A DNA stretch of 7,947 bases from B3-G11 sp039714175 (GTDB lineage Bacteria; Actinomycetota; Acidimicrobiia; Spongiisociales; UBA5794): NCBI GenBank assembly GCA_039714175.1, contig JBDLJV010000099.1, positions 1-7,947 of the forward strand. The letters run 5' to 3'. Both the position numbers and the translations under genes were made by a program. Positions 1 to 6,901 of the stretch are shown piece after piece; position 1 is the first letter of the stretch; the number at the start of each line of letters is the position of its first letter. Below the pieces are notes generated by a model. It saw nothing but the letters and a program-made list of their open reading frames with translations, was not told the DNA's origin and did not search any database.

Positions 1-1019
1 CGTTGGGAGGGAACGAGGGGAGTGGCGATCGTGACACCTACACGATCGAGTGACCTCACTGCGTCGATGAAGAACGAGGTCATGGCGATGCTCTTGTTCC
101 GGATCGCTTCCGTTCCGGCCTCAGCCGTCAACGCGACACCGACCTCGACACCCGTCATGGAGATGACGGGCGGCGTCCCGACGAGGAAGCGCCTGATGTC
201 ATGAGCCGGTGTCCACTCGGCGTTGAACCCGAACTGATCCGCATGGCCGAACCAGCCGGTGAGCGGCTGCGTGAGCATCGTCTGCAGGTCGCTTCGCACG
301 TAGAGGAATCCGGGAGCACCGGGACCCGCGTTGAGGTACTTGTACGTGCAGCCGACGGCGAGATCTGCGTTCCAGTCCGAGAGATCAACCGGCACCGAAC
401 CCACTGAGTGTGCGAGGTCCCAGAGCATCATCGCACCCGCATCGTGGACGACACGGGTGGTGTGGTGACCATCCATCATTCGTCCTGATCGGTAGGAGAC
501 GTGGGACAGCGATACAAGGCCGACGGTTTGATCGAGGTGCCGAGCGAGGTCATCGGGAGTGGGATCCTCCGGGACGATCACCAACCGCCCACCGGCCGCC
601 TCGGCAACAGATGAGAGCATGTAGCGATCGGACGGGAAGTTCCCTGAATCGGTGAGGACATTCACTCGACCGCTGGCGGCGAGACCAGCCGAGGCAAGCT
701 TGTAGAGGTTGATCGATGTCTGATCCGCGATGGCGACCTCCCCGTTCTCGGCACCGATCAAGGGGGCGAGCATGTCGCCGAGTCTGAGCCCCATGTCGAG
801 CCAGCTGTCCCAACCGAGGACGAGGCGCGTGGACCAATCGGATTCGACCGCAGTCGAGATGCGTTCAGAGGTTCCCCGGGGGAGACGACCGAGCGAGTTG
901 CCGTCGAGATATACGAGATCGTCCTCGATCACGAACCGATCGCGGAAGGACCGGAGCGGATCGACGGCGTCGAGGGCTGCAGCTCGTTCGGCCAGTGGCT
1001 GGGTATCGGCGTCGGTCAT
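1..1019 (-). CDS. kynU: Kynureninase (L-kynurenine hydrolase), 3' end cut by window edge
   Basis: PLP enzyme that cleaves L-kynurenine to anthranilate and L-alanine (and 3-hydroxykynurenine to 3-hydroxyanthranilate) in cytosolic tryptophan catabolism. The visible 339 residues carry the family landmarks: YLDGNSLGRLP (residues 37-47), NFPSD (128-132, with the Phe that stacks on PLP), WDLAHS (200-205, Asp201 pairs with the pyridine nitrogen), TYKYLN (225-230, Lys227 as Schiff-base lysine), GWFGH (255-259) and GTPP (281-284). Lys227, Asp201 and Trp256 fall at the same numbers as in Pseudomonas fluorescens kynureninase, which supports the ATG at 1019. The family is about 410-420 residues, so about 75 are missing; the cut falls just after VPSQ, where the conserved C-terminal substrate-binding part begins. 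No good Shine-Dalgarno precedes the ATG. TACCAT at 1031-1036 could be a -10 box giving a 4-nt leader. A GTG at 1046, behind a GGAG, is an alternative start. It lies 47 bp downstream of the nitroreductase gene on the same strand and may be cotranscribed with it. Confidence 0.93.
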   Translation of the reverse strand, partial: MTDADTQPLAERAAALDAVDPLRSFRDRFVIEDDLVYLDGNSLGRLPRGTSERISTAVESDWSTRLVLGWDSWLDMGLRLGDMLAPLIGAENGEVAIADQTSINLYKLASAGLAASGRVNVLTDSGNFPSDRYMLSSVAEAAGGRLVIVPEDPTPDDLARHLDQTVGLVSLSHVSYRSGRMMDGHHTTRVVHDAGAMMLWDLAHSVGSVPVDLSDWNADLAVGCTYKYLNAGPGAPGFLYVRSDLQTMLTQPLTGWFGHADQFGFNAEWTPAHDIRRFLVGTPPVISMTGVEVGVALTAEAGTEAIRNKSIAMTSFFIDAVRSLDRVGVTIATPLVPSQ

Positions 1020-1066
1020 TCTGGCTGTCGATGGTAGACGGGCCACCAGGTTGTGGCTCCGGACTT

Positions 1067-1645
1067 CTACCAGCGGTCGTATCGAACAACGTCGTCGCGG
1101 GATGTACGTCCACGGTCGAGGCTTCCGGATCGCCGATCGGGCGCTCCGTGGCCGAGAGTGACGATGCCTGCGATGAGGATGTCAGGTGGGATGTCGAGAG
1201 CGTCGTGCAGATCATCGGTCGCATGGGCGCCCAGGAACCCGGCGGCCAGCCCTTCGTTGACCGCGGCGTGGAGGATCGCCATCAGAGAGGCACCGGCATC
1301 GACCCACCAGTACGGCACAGCCCACTCATGGGTCCCGCCCTTGTCCGGTTCTGAGTATCGGTTGACATAGGCCTGTTTGTCAGCGCAGATGATGATGTGG
1401 ACAGGAGCCTTCGAGATCCACGGATCGAAGCCCTTGGCGAGGTACTCGCCCTCGCCTGATGCCGTTGCGACTCGATTTCGGGTCTGCTCGTCGGTTACGA
1501 CGACGAAGCGCTGTCCCTGGCTGAACCCTGCGGAGGGAGCGCGAACGCCTGAGTCGACGATGCGGTCAATGGCATCAGGCGCCACCGATTGGTCCGTGTA
1601 GTTGCGAACCATGCGGCGGCGCCTGACGACGTCACTGAATTCCAT
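1067..1645 (-). CDS. Nitroreductase-family FMN-dependent oxidoreductase
   Basis: 192-residue single-domain protein of the nitroreductase superfamily: homodimeric FMN enzymes that reduce nitro groups, quinones or other small substrates with NAD(P)H. Visible landmarks are the N-terminal arginine-rich phosphate-binding segment (RRRRMVRNY, residues 8-16), RAPSAGFSQGQ (35-45, FMN contact), the long helix VDAGASLMAILHAAVNEGL (115-133), IVTLGHGAPD (161-170) and an arginine-rich tail ending RYDRW. The length is normal for the compact members. The substrate cannot be read from the sequence, so I give no symbol. An in-frame TAG at 1657-1659 leaves the ATG at 1645 as the first possible start. There is no usable Shine-Dalgarno; instead a TANNNT box sits exactly 8 nt upstream, suggesting a leaderless mRNA. 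The start codon lies 1 nt from a perfect inverted repeat shared with the end of pntB. kynU follows after 47 bp; a functional link is possible but unproven. Confidence 0.88.
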   Translation of the reverse strand: MEFSDVVRRRRMVRNYTDQSVAPDAIDRIVDSGVRAPSAGFSQGQRFVVVTDEQTRNRVATASGEGEYLAKGFDPWISKAPVHIIICADKQAYVNRYSEPDKGGTHEWAVPYWWVDAGASLMAILHAAVNEGLAAGFLGAHATDDLHDALDIPPDILIAGIVTLGHGAPDRRSGSLDRGRTSRDDVVRYDRW

Positions 1646-1659
1646 GCTGTAGGAGACTA
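1646..1659 (-). promoter_or_regulatory. Candidate leaderless promoter -10 box of the nitroreductase gene
   Basis: On the minus strand TAGTCT (1659-1654) fits the actinobacterial -10 consensus TANNNT and is followed by exactly 8 nt and then the ATG at 1645. Transcription starting about 7-9 nt after the box would begin at or next to the start codon. No convincing -35 hexamer is seen at 16-19 bp upstream. The box lies inside one arm of the inverted repeat at 1647-1677, so a protein bound to the palindrome would be expected to block it. The motif is seen directly; promoter function is inferred from the same spacing at pntAA and gnd. Confidence 0.5.
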
Positions 1660-1677
1660 CTCAATAGTCTCCTACAG
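1647..1677. repeat. Perfect 13-bp inverted repeat (operator or terminator hairpin)
   Basis: The arms CTGTAGGAGACTA (1647-1659) and TAGTCTCCTACAG (1665-1677) are exact reverse complements around a 5-nt centre, CTCAA. The palindrome contains the pntB stop codon (1672-1674), its last codons' wobble region, and the candidate -10 box of the nitroreductase gene. As RNA from the pnt operon it would form a stable 13-bp hairpin with a 5-nt loop, but no U-run follows on the minus strand, so it is not a textbook intrinsic terminator. As DNA it is a 31-bp dyad typical in size for a repressor operator. I cannot choose between these roles from sequence, and it may serve both. Confidence 0.7.
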
Positions 1678-3039
1678 GGCTTCGACAGCCGCCAGTGCGT
1701 CTTCGAGCGCCTGCTTGGCATCCGAGAAGAACATCAGCGTGGTGTCCTCGTAGAACAGCGGGTTGTCGATGCCGGCGAAGCCGGGAGAGAGCGACCGCTT
1801 GACGACGATGGTTGTCTTGGCGTCGTCGACATTGAGGATCGGCATGCCGTAGATCGGGCTGTCCGGATCGTTCTTTGCCGCCGGATTGACAACGTCGTTC
1901 GCTCCAACGATGAGGACAACATCTGTCTGCGGGAACTTCGGGTTCGACTGCTCGAGGTCCAGCAGCAGGTCATACGACACATCCGCCTCGGCGAGAAGCA
2001 CGTTCATATGGCCCGGCATGCGGCCTGCCACCGGGTGGATGGCGTAGGTGACCTGAATCCCCTTGGCTTCGAGAGCGTTGGCGAGATCCTTCACGGCGTG
2101 CTGGGCCTGCGCGACGGCGAGTCCATAGCCGGGAACGATCATGACACGCTCTGCGTATGCAAGGGCGATAGCGGCATCATCCGCCGTGGCGCTCTTGACG
2201 GGCTTTGTCCCGATGTCCTCTGCAGTGGCTCCGCCCCCGAACTGGGAGAACAGGATGCTCGCAACAGACCGGTTCATGGCGACGGCCATCTCGAGCGTGA
2301 GAATGAGACCAGCGGCTCCAACGAGCGCACCACCAACGATGAGCGCCTGGTTGCCGATGACGAAACCGGCCATTGCAGCTGCAATGCCGGAGAACGAGTT
2401 CAGCAGGGAGATGACCACCGGCATGTCTGCACCGCCGATGGGCAGTACTGCGGTCACGCCGAGGACAGCAGCGAGAGCCGTTGCGATCCAGAAACCTGTC
2501 GCAGAGTCAGCGAAGATGCCATATCCCGCTGCGGCGATGGCCGCAGCGAAGAGCACACCGTTCGTGGCGACGCCACCCGGGGGGAAGATCTGCTTCGAGG
2601 GAACGATCCCTTGGAGCTTGCCGTAGGCGATGAACGAACCGGTCAGCGTGATCGCTCCAATGATGAGCGACAATGCTGTGGTGACCGCAGTCTCGGTCGG
2701 GATGACGGCATCGAGAGCGACAACCGTTGCCGCTGCGACGAGAGCGGACGATCCACCACCGAAGCCGTTGAACGCAGCAACGAGCTGTGGCATATCGGTC
2801 ATCTGGACCCTGATTGCAAGGAAGGCGCCGATGCCTCCGCCGACAACGATTCCGGCAACGACGATGGCCCAAGCGATCTTGGCGTCGAGACCGATCAGAT
2901 AGACGACGGTCACGACCATGGCGACCAACATGCCAACGGCGGCGATGCGGTTGCCGCGACGGGCAGTCCTGGGTGAGGTCAGTCCTTTGAGGCCGACGAT
3001 GAAGAGGACGCCGGCGGCGAGGTATGAAAGTTCAGTCAT
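1672..3039 (-). CDS. pntB: NAD(P) transhydrogenase, beta subunit
   Basis: 455-residue subunit of the membrane-bound proton-translocating transhydrogenase (NADH + NADP+ = NAD+ + NADPH, coupled to inward proton flow). Residues 1 to about 265 are the membrane domain dII, with many hydrophobic helices and the conserved SLLNSFSG (Asn214, matching E. coli Asn222) and TGSFIAYGK (Ser135, matching Ser139). Residues about 285-455 are the cytosolic NADP(H)-binding domain dIII: PGYGLAVAQAQ (303-313), HPVAGRMPGHMNVLLAEADV (335-354), GANDVVNPAA (379-388), SPIYGMPIL (394-402) and KRSLSPGFAG (414-423). The length is typical. Asn91 stands where E. coli PntB has His91, and dII contains no histidine at all. The ATG at 3039 shares its A with the TGA of pntAB (TGATG), so translation is probably coupled. 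The stop codon lies inside the inverted repeat at 1647-1677. Confidence 0.97.
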   Translation of the reverse strand: MTELSYLAAGVLFIVGLKGLTSPRTARRGNRIAAVGMLVAMVVTVVYLIGLDAKIAWAIVVAGIVVGGGIGAFLAIRVQMTDMPQLVAAFNGFGGGSSALVAAATVVALDAVIPTETAVTTALSLIIGAITLTGSFIAYGKLQGIVPSKQIFPPGGVATNGVLFAAAIAAAGYGIFADSATGFWIATALAAVLGVTAVLPIGGADMPVVISLLNSFSGIAAAMAGFVIGNQALIVGGALVGAAGLILTLEMAVAMNRSVASILFSQFGGGATAEDIGTKPVKSATADDAAIALAYAERVMIVPGYGLAVAQAQHAVKDLANALEAKGIQVTYAIHPVAGRMPGHMNVLLAEADVSYDLLLDLEQSNPKFPQTDVVLIVGANDVVNPAAKNDPDSPIYGMPILNVDDAKTTIVVKRSLSPGFAGIDNPLFYEDTTLMFFSDAKQALEDALAAVEAL

Positions 3040-3332
3040 CAGCTCTTACCCGGGACTTTCTTGAACATCTCGAGCATCCGGTCGGTCACGAGGAAGCCAC
3101 CCACGACGTTGATCATCGCGAAGGTGACCGCCAGGAATCCGAGTACCGCAGCCAGGACGCCTGTTCCGAGACCGGCGGCGATGATGGCGCCAACGATCGT
3201 GATTCCGGATACGGCGTTTGCTCCTGACATGAGCGGTGTGTGCAGTGTGCGTGGCACCTTTGCAATGATCTCGAACCCGACGAATGCCGCCAGGACGAAG
3301 ACCACGATGCCAGCAATGAACTCTGCGCTCAT
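3039..3332 (-). CDS. pntAB: NAD(P) transhydrogenase, alpha-2 subunit (membrane part)
   Basis: 97-residue membrane protein equal to the C-terminal membrane segment of the one-piece PntA of E. coli, encoded separately here as in Rhodospirillum rubrum and Thermus. Three hydrophobic helices are visible (about residues 4-23, 40-60 and 60-82). Between the first two lies the family signature VPRTLHTPLMSGANAVSG (26-43), followed by the conserved VGGFLVTDRMLEMF (76-89). With pntB dII it forms the proton channel. Position 42 is Ser (codon 3209-3207), as in E. coli-type proteins, whereas the Thermus-type protein has a channel histidine there; His31 of the signature is the only histidine. The ATG at 3332 overlaps the TGA of pntAA by 4 nt (ATGA), and the stop overlaps pntB by 1 nt, so the three genes are a tightly coupled operon. 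Confidence 0.95.
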   Translation of the reverse strand: MSAEFIAGIVVFVLAAFVGFEIIAKVPRTLHTPLMSGANAVSGITIVGAIIAAGLGTGVLAAVLGFLAVTFAMINVVGGFLVTDRMLEMFKKVPGKS

Positions 3333-4438
3333 TCTGAGGCCTCGCTTTCGGGGGAGGTTGCTATCGGAGCAACAATGGATGGTCCGACGACAGGATCTTC
3401 GTGGTCGACCGTCAGCTCGCCTTCGACGACCATTCGCTTGACGAGTTCGAGGACGTTGCGTCCGAACATGCGACTCGTGTCGGTGGCGACCTTGGATGCG
3501 AGATCCGTCGGTCCGAGGATTGTGACATCGCCAACCGTCACACGCTCGTCAGGAGCGGAGCCCTCGACGTTGCCGCCGGAAGACGCTGCCATGTCGATGA
3601 TCACGGAACCGGCGCTCATCGCCGAGACCATGTCGGCATCGATCAGGCGCGGTGCCTTGCGACCCGGAACCTGTGCAGTTGTGATGATGAGGTCGGCGGC
3701 CGCAACAGCGTCTGAGAGAGCTTCACGTTGCCGTGCCGCTGTCTCCTCGTCGACTGCTCGTGCATATCCGCCGTCATCCATCTGCTGGGTCTCGGCCTCG
3801 ACGAAGCGTCCGCCGAGTGACTCGACCTGTTCCTTGGTCTCAGGCCTGATGTCGTATGCGTACACGATTGCCCCGAGGCGCTTCGCCGTTGCGATCGCCT
3901 GGAGTCCAGCGACTCCGACGCCGAGGATCAACACATTGGCCGGTGGGATCGTCCCAGCAGCCGTGACGAGCATCGGCATGAACTTCGGGAGTTCGGTAAC
4001 GCCGAGGAGGACAGCGGCATAACCGGCAGCGTTTGCCTGCGATGACAAAGCGTCCATTGCCTGGGCGATTGTTGTTCGTGGGACCATCTCCATGGAGATG
4101 GTCGTGATTCCGTTCGTGCCCCACGAGGAATAGAGGTCCTTGTGGGTCGCGGGGTCGACGAGACCAATGATCACGCCGTCGGATGTCAGAAGAGCACGGT
4201 CATCCTCCGTGGGAGGTGTGATCTTGACGAGAAGGTCAGTGGCTCCACCATCGGCGAGGCTTGACACCACGGATGCGCCGGCTTCGGCGTACGCGCTGTC
4301 GGGGTAGCCGGCTGCCGTGCCAGCACCACTCTCGACCGATACGGTGAATCCGAGGTCCATGAACGGAGCGATTGACGCCGGGGCTACGGCGACGCGCTTC
4401 TCGTTCCCTGCCAATTCATTGCGGATTCCTAGTTGCAT
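3329..4438 (-). CDS. pntAA: NAD(P) transhydrogenase, alpha-1 subunit (NAD(H)-binding)
   Basis: 369-residue soluble domain dI of transhydrogenase, related to alanine dehydrogenase. It binds NAD(H) and passes hydride to NADP+ on the pntB dIII domain. Landmarks: MQLGIRNELAGNEKRVA (1-17, the conserved family start), RTTIAQAMDALSSQAN (121-136, holding the Arg121/Gln126/Asp129 triad that matches R. rubrum Arg127/Gln132/Asp135), the Rossmann turn LGVGVAGLQA (172-181) ending at the acidic Asp196 of AYDIRP that selects NAD over NADP, QVPGRKAPRLI (256-266) and IIDMAASSGGNVE (280-292). The reading frame is open back to an ATG at 4477, but those 13 extra residues (MCDCTAPSLPFRA) are unlike the family. 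The ATG at 4438 gives the conserved N-terminus and has a TANNNT box 8 nt upstream. It is first gene of the operon and is followed by pntAB with a 4-nt overlap. Confidence 0.95.
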   Translation of the reverse strand: MQLGIRNELAGNEKRVAVAPASIAPFMDLGFTVSVESGAGTAAGYPDSAYAEAGASVVSSLADGGATDLLVKITPPTEDDRALLTSDGVIIGLVDPATHKDLYSSWGTNGITTISMEMVPRTTIAQAMDALSSQANAAGYAAVLLGVTELPKFMPMLVTAAGTIPPANVLILGVGVAGLQAIATAKRLGAIVYAYDIRPETKEQVESLGGRFVEAETQQMDDGGYARAVDEETAARQREALSDAVAAADLIITTAQVPGRKAPRLIDADMVSAMSAGSVIIDMAASSGGNVEGSAPDERVTVGDVTILGPTDLASKVATDTSRMFGRNVLELVKRMVVEGELTVDHEDPVVGPSIVAPIATSPESEASE

Positions 4439-4452
4439 CGCTCGAAACGGTA
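4439..4452 (-). promoter_or_regulatory. Candidate leaderless promoter -10 box of the pnt operon
   Basis: Minus-strand TACCGT (4452-4447) matches TANNNT and is followed by exactly 8 nt (TTCGAGCG) and the pntAA ATG at 4438. No Shine-Dalgarno is present. The spacing equals that at the nitroreductase and gnd starts. No good -35 hexamer is visible; two small dyads lie just upstream. Promoter role is inferred. Confidence 0.5.
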
Positions 4453-4462
4453 ACGACGGCGC

Positions 4463-4494
4463 TGTGCAATCGCACACGAGCCGGACATTGTCCG
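4463..4494. promoter_or_regulatory. Two small dyads upstream of the pnt operon, possible regulator sites
   Basis: TGTGC-AATC-GCACA (4463-4476) and CGGACA-T-TGTCCG (4482-4494) are two perfect dyads 5 bp apart. If pntAA transcription begins at its ATG, their centres are about 31 and 50 bp upstream, i.e. over and just beyond the -35 region. That is a usual place for an operator or activator site, and could compensate for the missing -35 hexamer. Arms of 5-6 bp do occur by chance, so this is suggestive only. The rest of the 4439-4547 gap shows no gene and no clear intrinsic terminator. Confidence 0.3.
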
Positions 4495-4540
4495 CCGACC
4501 GCCCGGCTTCGCCTCCGTTCAGAGAGAGAAGAACAAGGAT

Positions 4541-4566
4541 TCAGCTTTCAGCTTTCAGCTTTCAGC
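4541..4566. repeat. Heptamer tandem repeat (TCAGCTT, 3 copies plus 5 nt) at the aldolase stop codon
   Basis: TCAGCTT is repeated at 4541-4547, 4548-4554 and 4555-4561, with a partial TCAGC at 4562-4566. Read on the minus strand it encodes the last residues of the aldolase (LKAES) and its TGA stop (4550-4548). Losing one unit would leave the same C-terminus and stop; losing two would run the frame on into the gap. It could be a slippage tract or one member of a dispersed repeat family. Confidence 0.75.
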
Positions 4567-5408
4567 CCTGCGATTGCGTTGCGAATGGCGGGCTCGAATT
4601 CTGGTGCGAGAGGTTGCAGAGGCAGGCGGGAGTGGCCGGGTCGCATGCCTGTTACGGAGGCGGCGAACTTGGTGCCGGGTACGCCGTGTGGCTCGATGAA
4701 GCTCGTGAGTTCAGCGAGCGTGGATTGAGCGTCGCTGTTACCGGAGACTGCCGCATCGGCGAGTGCCCATGCGTAGTTCGAGCTTGCGGTGATGGCTCCG
4801 TGAGCACCGCGGGTGGCACTCTCCGCGAGGACCTTCGAGCTGCCCGCGTAGACGATGAACTCGGGAGAGAGAACGTTCGAGAGATCCTTGAGGCGGGTTG
4901 GGTCGCCGCCGCTGTCCTTCATGCCGGCGATGTTCGGGTGGTCGGCGAGTTCGATGACGGACTCGACAGGGAGCACATAGGCCGTCACGGGAGGGACCGT
5001 GTACAGGAGTACGGGCAGGGGAGAGAGGTCAGCGATCCTCTTGTAGAACTCGATGATCAGGGCATCGCGGTTACGCACGAGCGCGCCAGGTGTCGCAACA
5101 AGCACAGCATCGGCGCCGCCGTTCGCAGCTTCCCCGATCTGTGCCAGCGCTTGCCGGTCGGTCTCGGCCGAGATCCCGCACACGATCGTCAGGTCCCCCT
5201 GGGCTTCCCTGGCTGTCGACACGAGCGTCATCCGTTCATCTGGTTCGAGATACGGACCCTCACCCGTGGAACCCGCTACAAGGATCCCGCTGGTACCTGC
5301 CGCCACGGCCACCGAGATGTTGTGAGCGTGAGCAGCGAGATCAACGGTGCCGTCAGCGTTGAAAGCGGTGATCAGCGCCGGCATTGTCCGTGGCCATGGC
5401 TTCGTCAT
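4548..5408 (-). CDS. DapA-superfamily class I aldolase (4-hydroxy-2-oxoglutarate aldolase-like)
   Basis: 286-residue TIM-barrel lyase of the dihydrodipicolinate synthase/N-acetylneuraminate lyase superfamily, which forms a Schiff base with pyruvate or another 2-oxo acid. Landmarks: AGSTGEGPYL (45-54, the GxxGE carboxylate-binding loop), LLYTVPP (134-140, catalytic Tyr136), GMKDSGGDPTRL (162-173, Schiff-base Lys164), YAGSS (187-191), GAHGAITASSNY (201-212) and the C-terminal RLPLQPL. The arginine that follows the tyrosine in true DapA (YNVPxRT) is absent: the sequence reads YTVPPVT, with Val141 in its place. That arginine binds the aspartate-semialdehyde-derived substrate, so lysine-pathway DapA activity is doubtful. 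The MKDSGGD segment and the missing arginine both resemble 4-hydroxy-2-oxoglutarate aldolase (HOGA1 type), but this is from memory of the family. The ATG at 5408 directly follows the gnd stop codon (TAGATG), so the two are cotranscribed and probably translationally coupled. The 3' end is made of a heptamer repeat. Confidence 0.85.
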   Translation of the reverse strand: MTKPWPRTMPALITAFNADGTVDLAAHAHNISVAVAAGTSGILVAGSTGEGPYLEPDERMTLVSTAREAQGDLTIVCGISAETDRQALAQIGEAANGGADAVLVATPGALVRNRDALIIEFYKRIADLSPLPVLLYTVPPVTAYVLPVESVIELADHPNIAGMKDSGGDPTRLKDLSNVLSPEFIVYAGSSKVLAESATRGAHGAITASSNYAWALADAAVSGNSDAQSTLAELTSFIEPHGVPGTKFAASVTGMRPGHSRLPLQPLAPEFEPAIRNAIAGLKAES

Positions 5409-6833
<1,425 letters not shown>

Positions 6834-6847
6834 GACAGGTGAGAGTA
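6834..6847 (-). promoter_or_regulatory. Candidate leaderless promoter -10 box of gnd
   Basis: Minus-strand TACTCT (6847-6842) matches TANNNT and is followed by 8 nt (CACCTGTC) and the gnd ATG at 6833. There is no Shine-Dalgarno at the usual distance (a GAGG is about 17 nt away). The remaining divergent gap up to 6901 shows a small CCTC-AGC-GAGG dyad near 6850-6860 and no clear box for the plus-strand MFS gene. The function is inferred. Confidence 0.5.
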
Positions 6848-6901
6848 CAGACCTCAGCGAGGGACCGGGAAGAAGATCCGGCATGAACGCCTTGCTACTC
6901 C

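Noticed and set aside
2008..2976. 322-codon plus-strand open frame opposite pntB
   Set aside because: The product is rich in Asp, Gly, Arg and Ser with no domain and lies entirely antisense to an unmistakable pntB. It is a codon-bias shadow.
3240..4022. 260-codon plus-strand open frame opposite pntAA and pntAB
   Set aside because: Low-complexity Ser/Thr/Ala/Arg product antisense to conserved genes.
4439..4477. 13-residue N-terminal extension of pntAA from an ATG at 4477
   Set aside because: It does not match the conserved family start, and it would translate the proposed -10 box and a dyad.
4501..4547. Possible intrinsic terminator after the aldolase gene
   Set aside because: Only a very short GGC-TTC-GCC dyad is present, without a long stem or a T-run, so I do not call a terminator.
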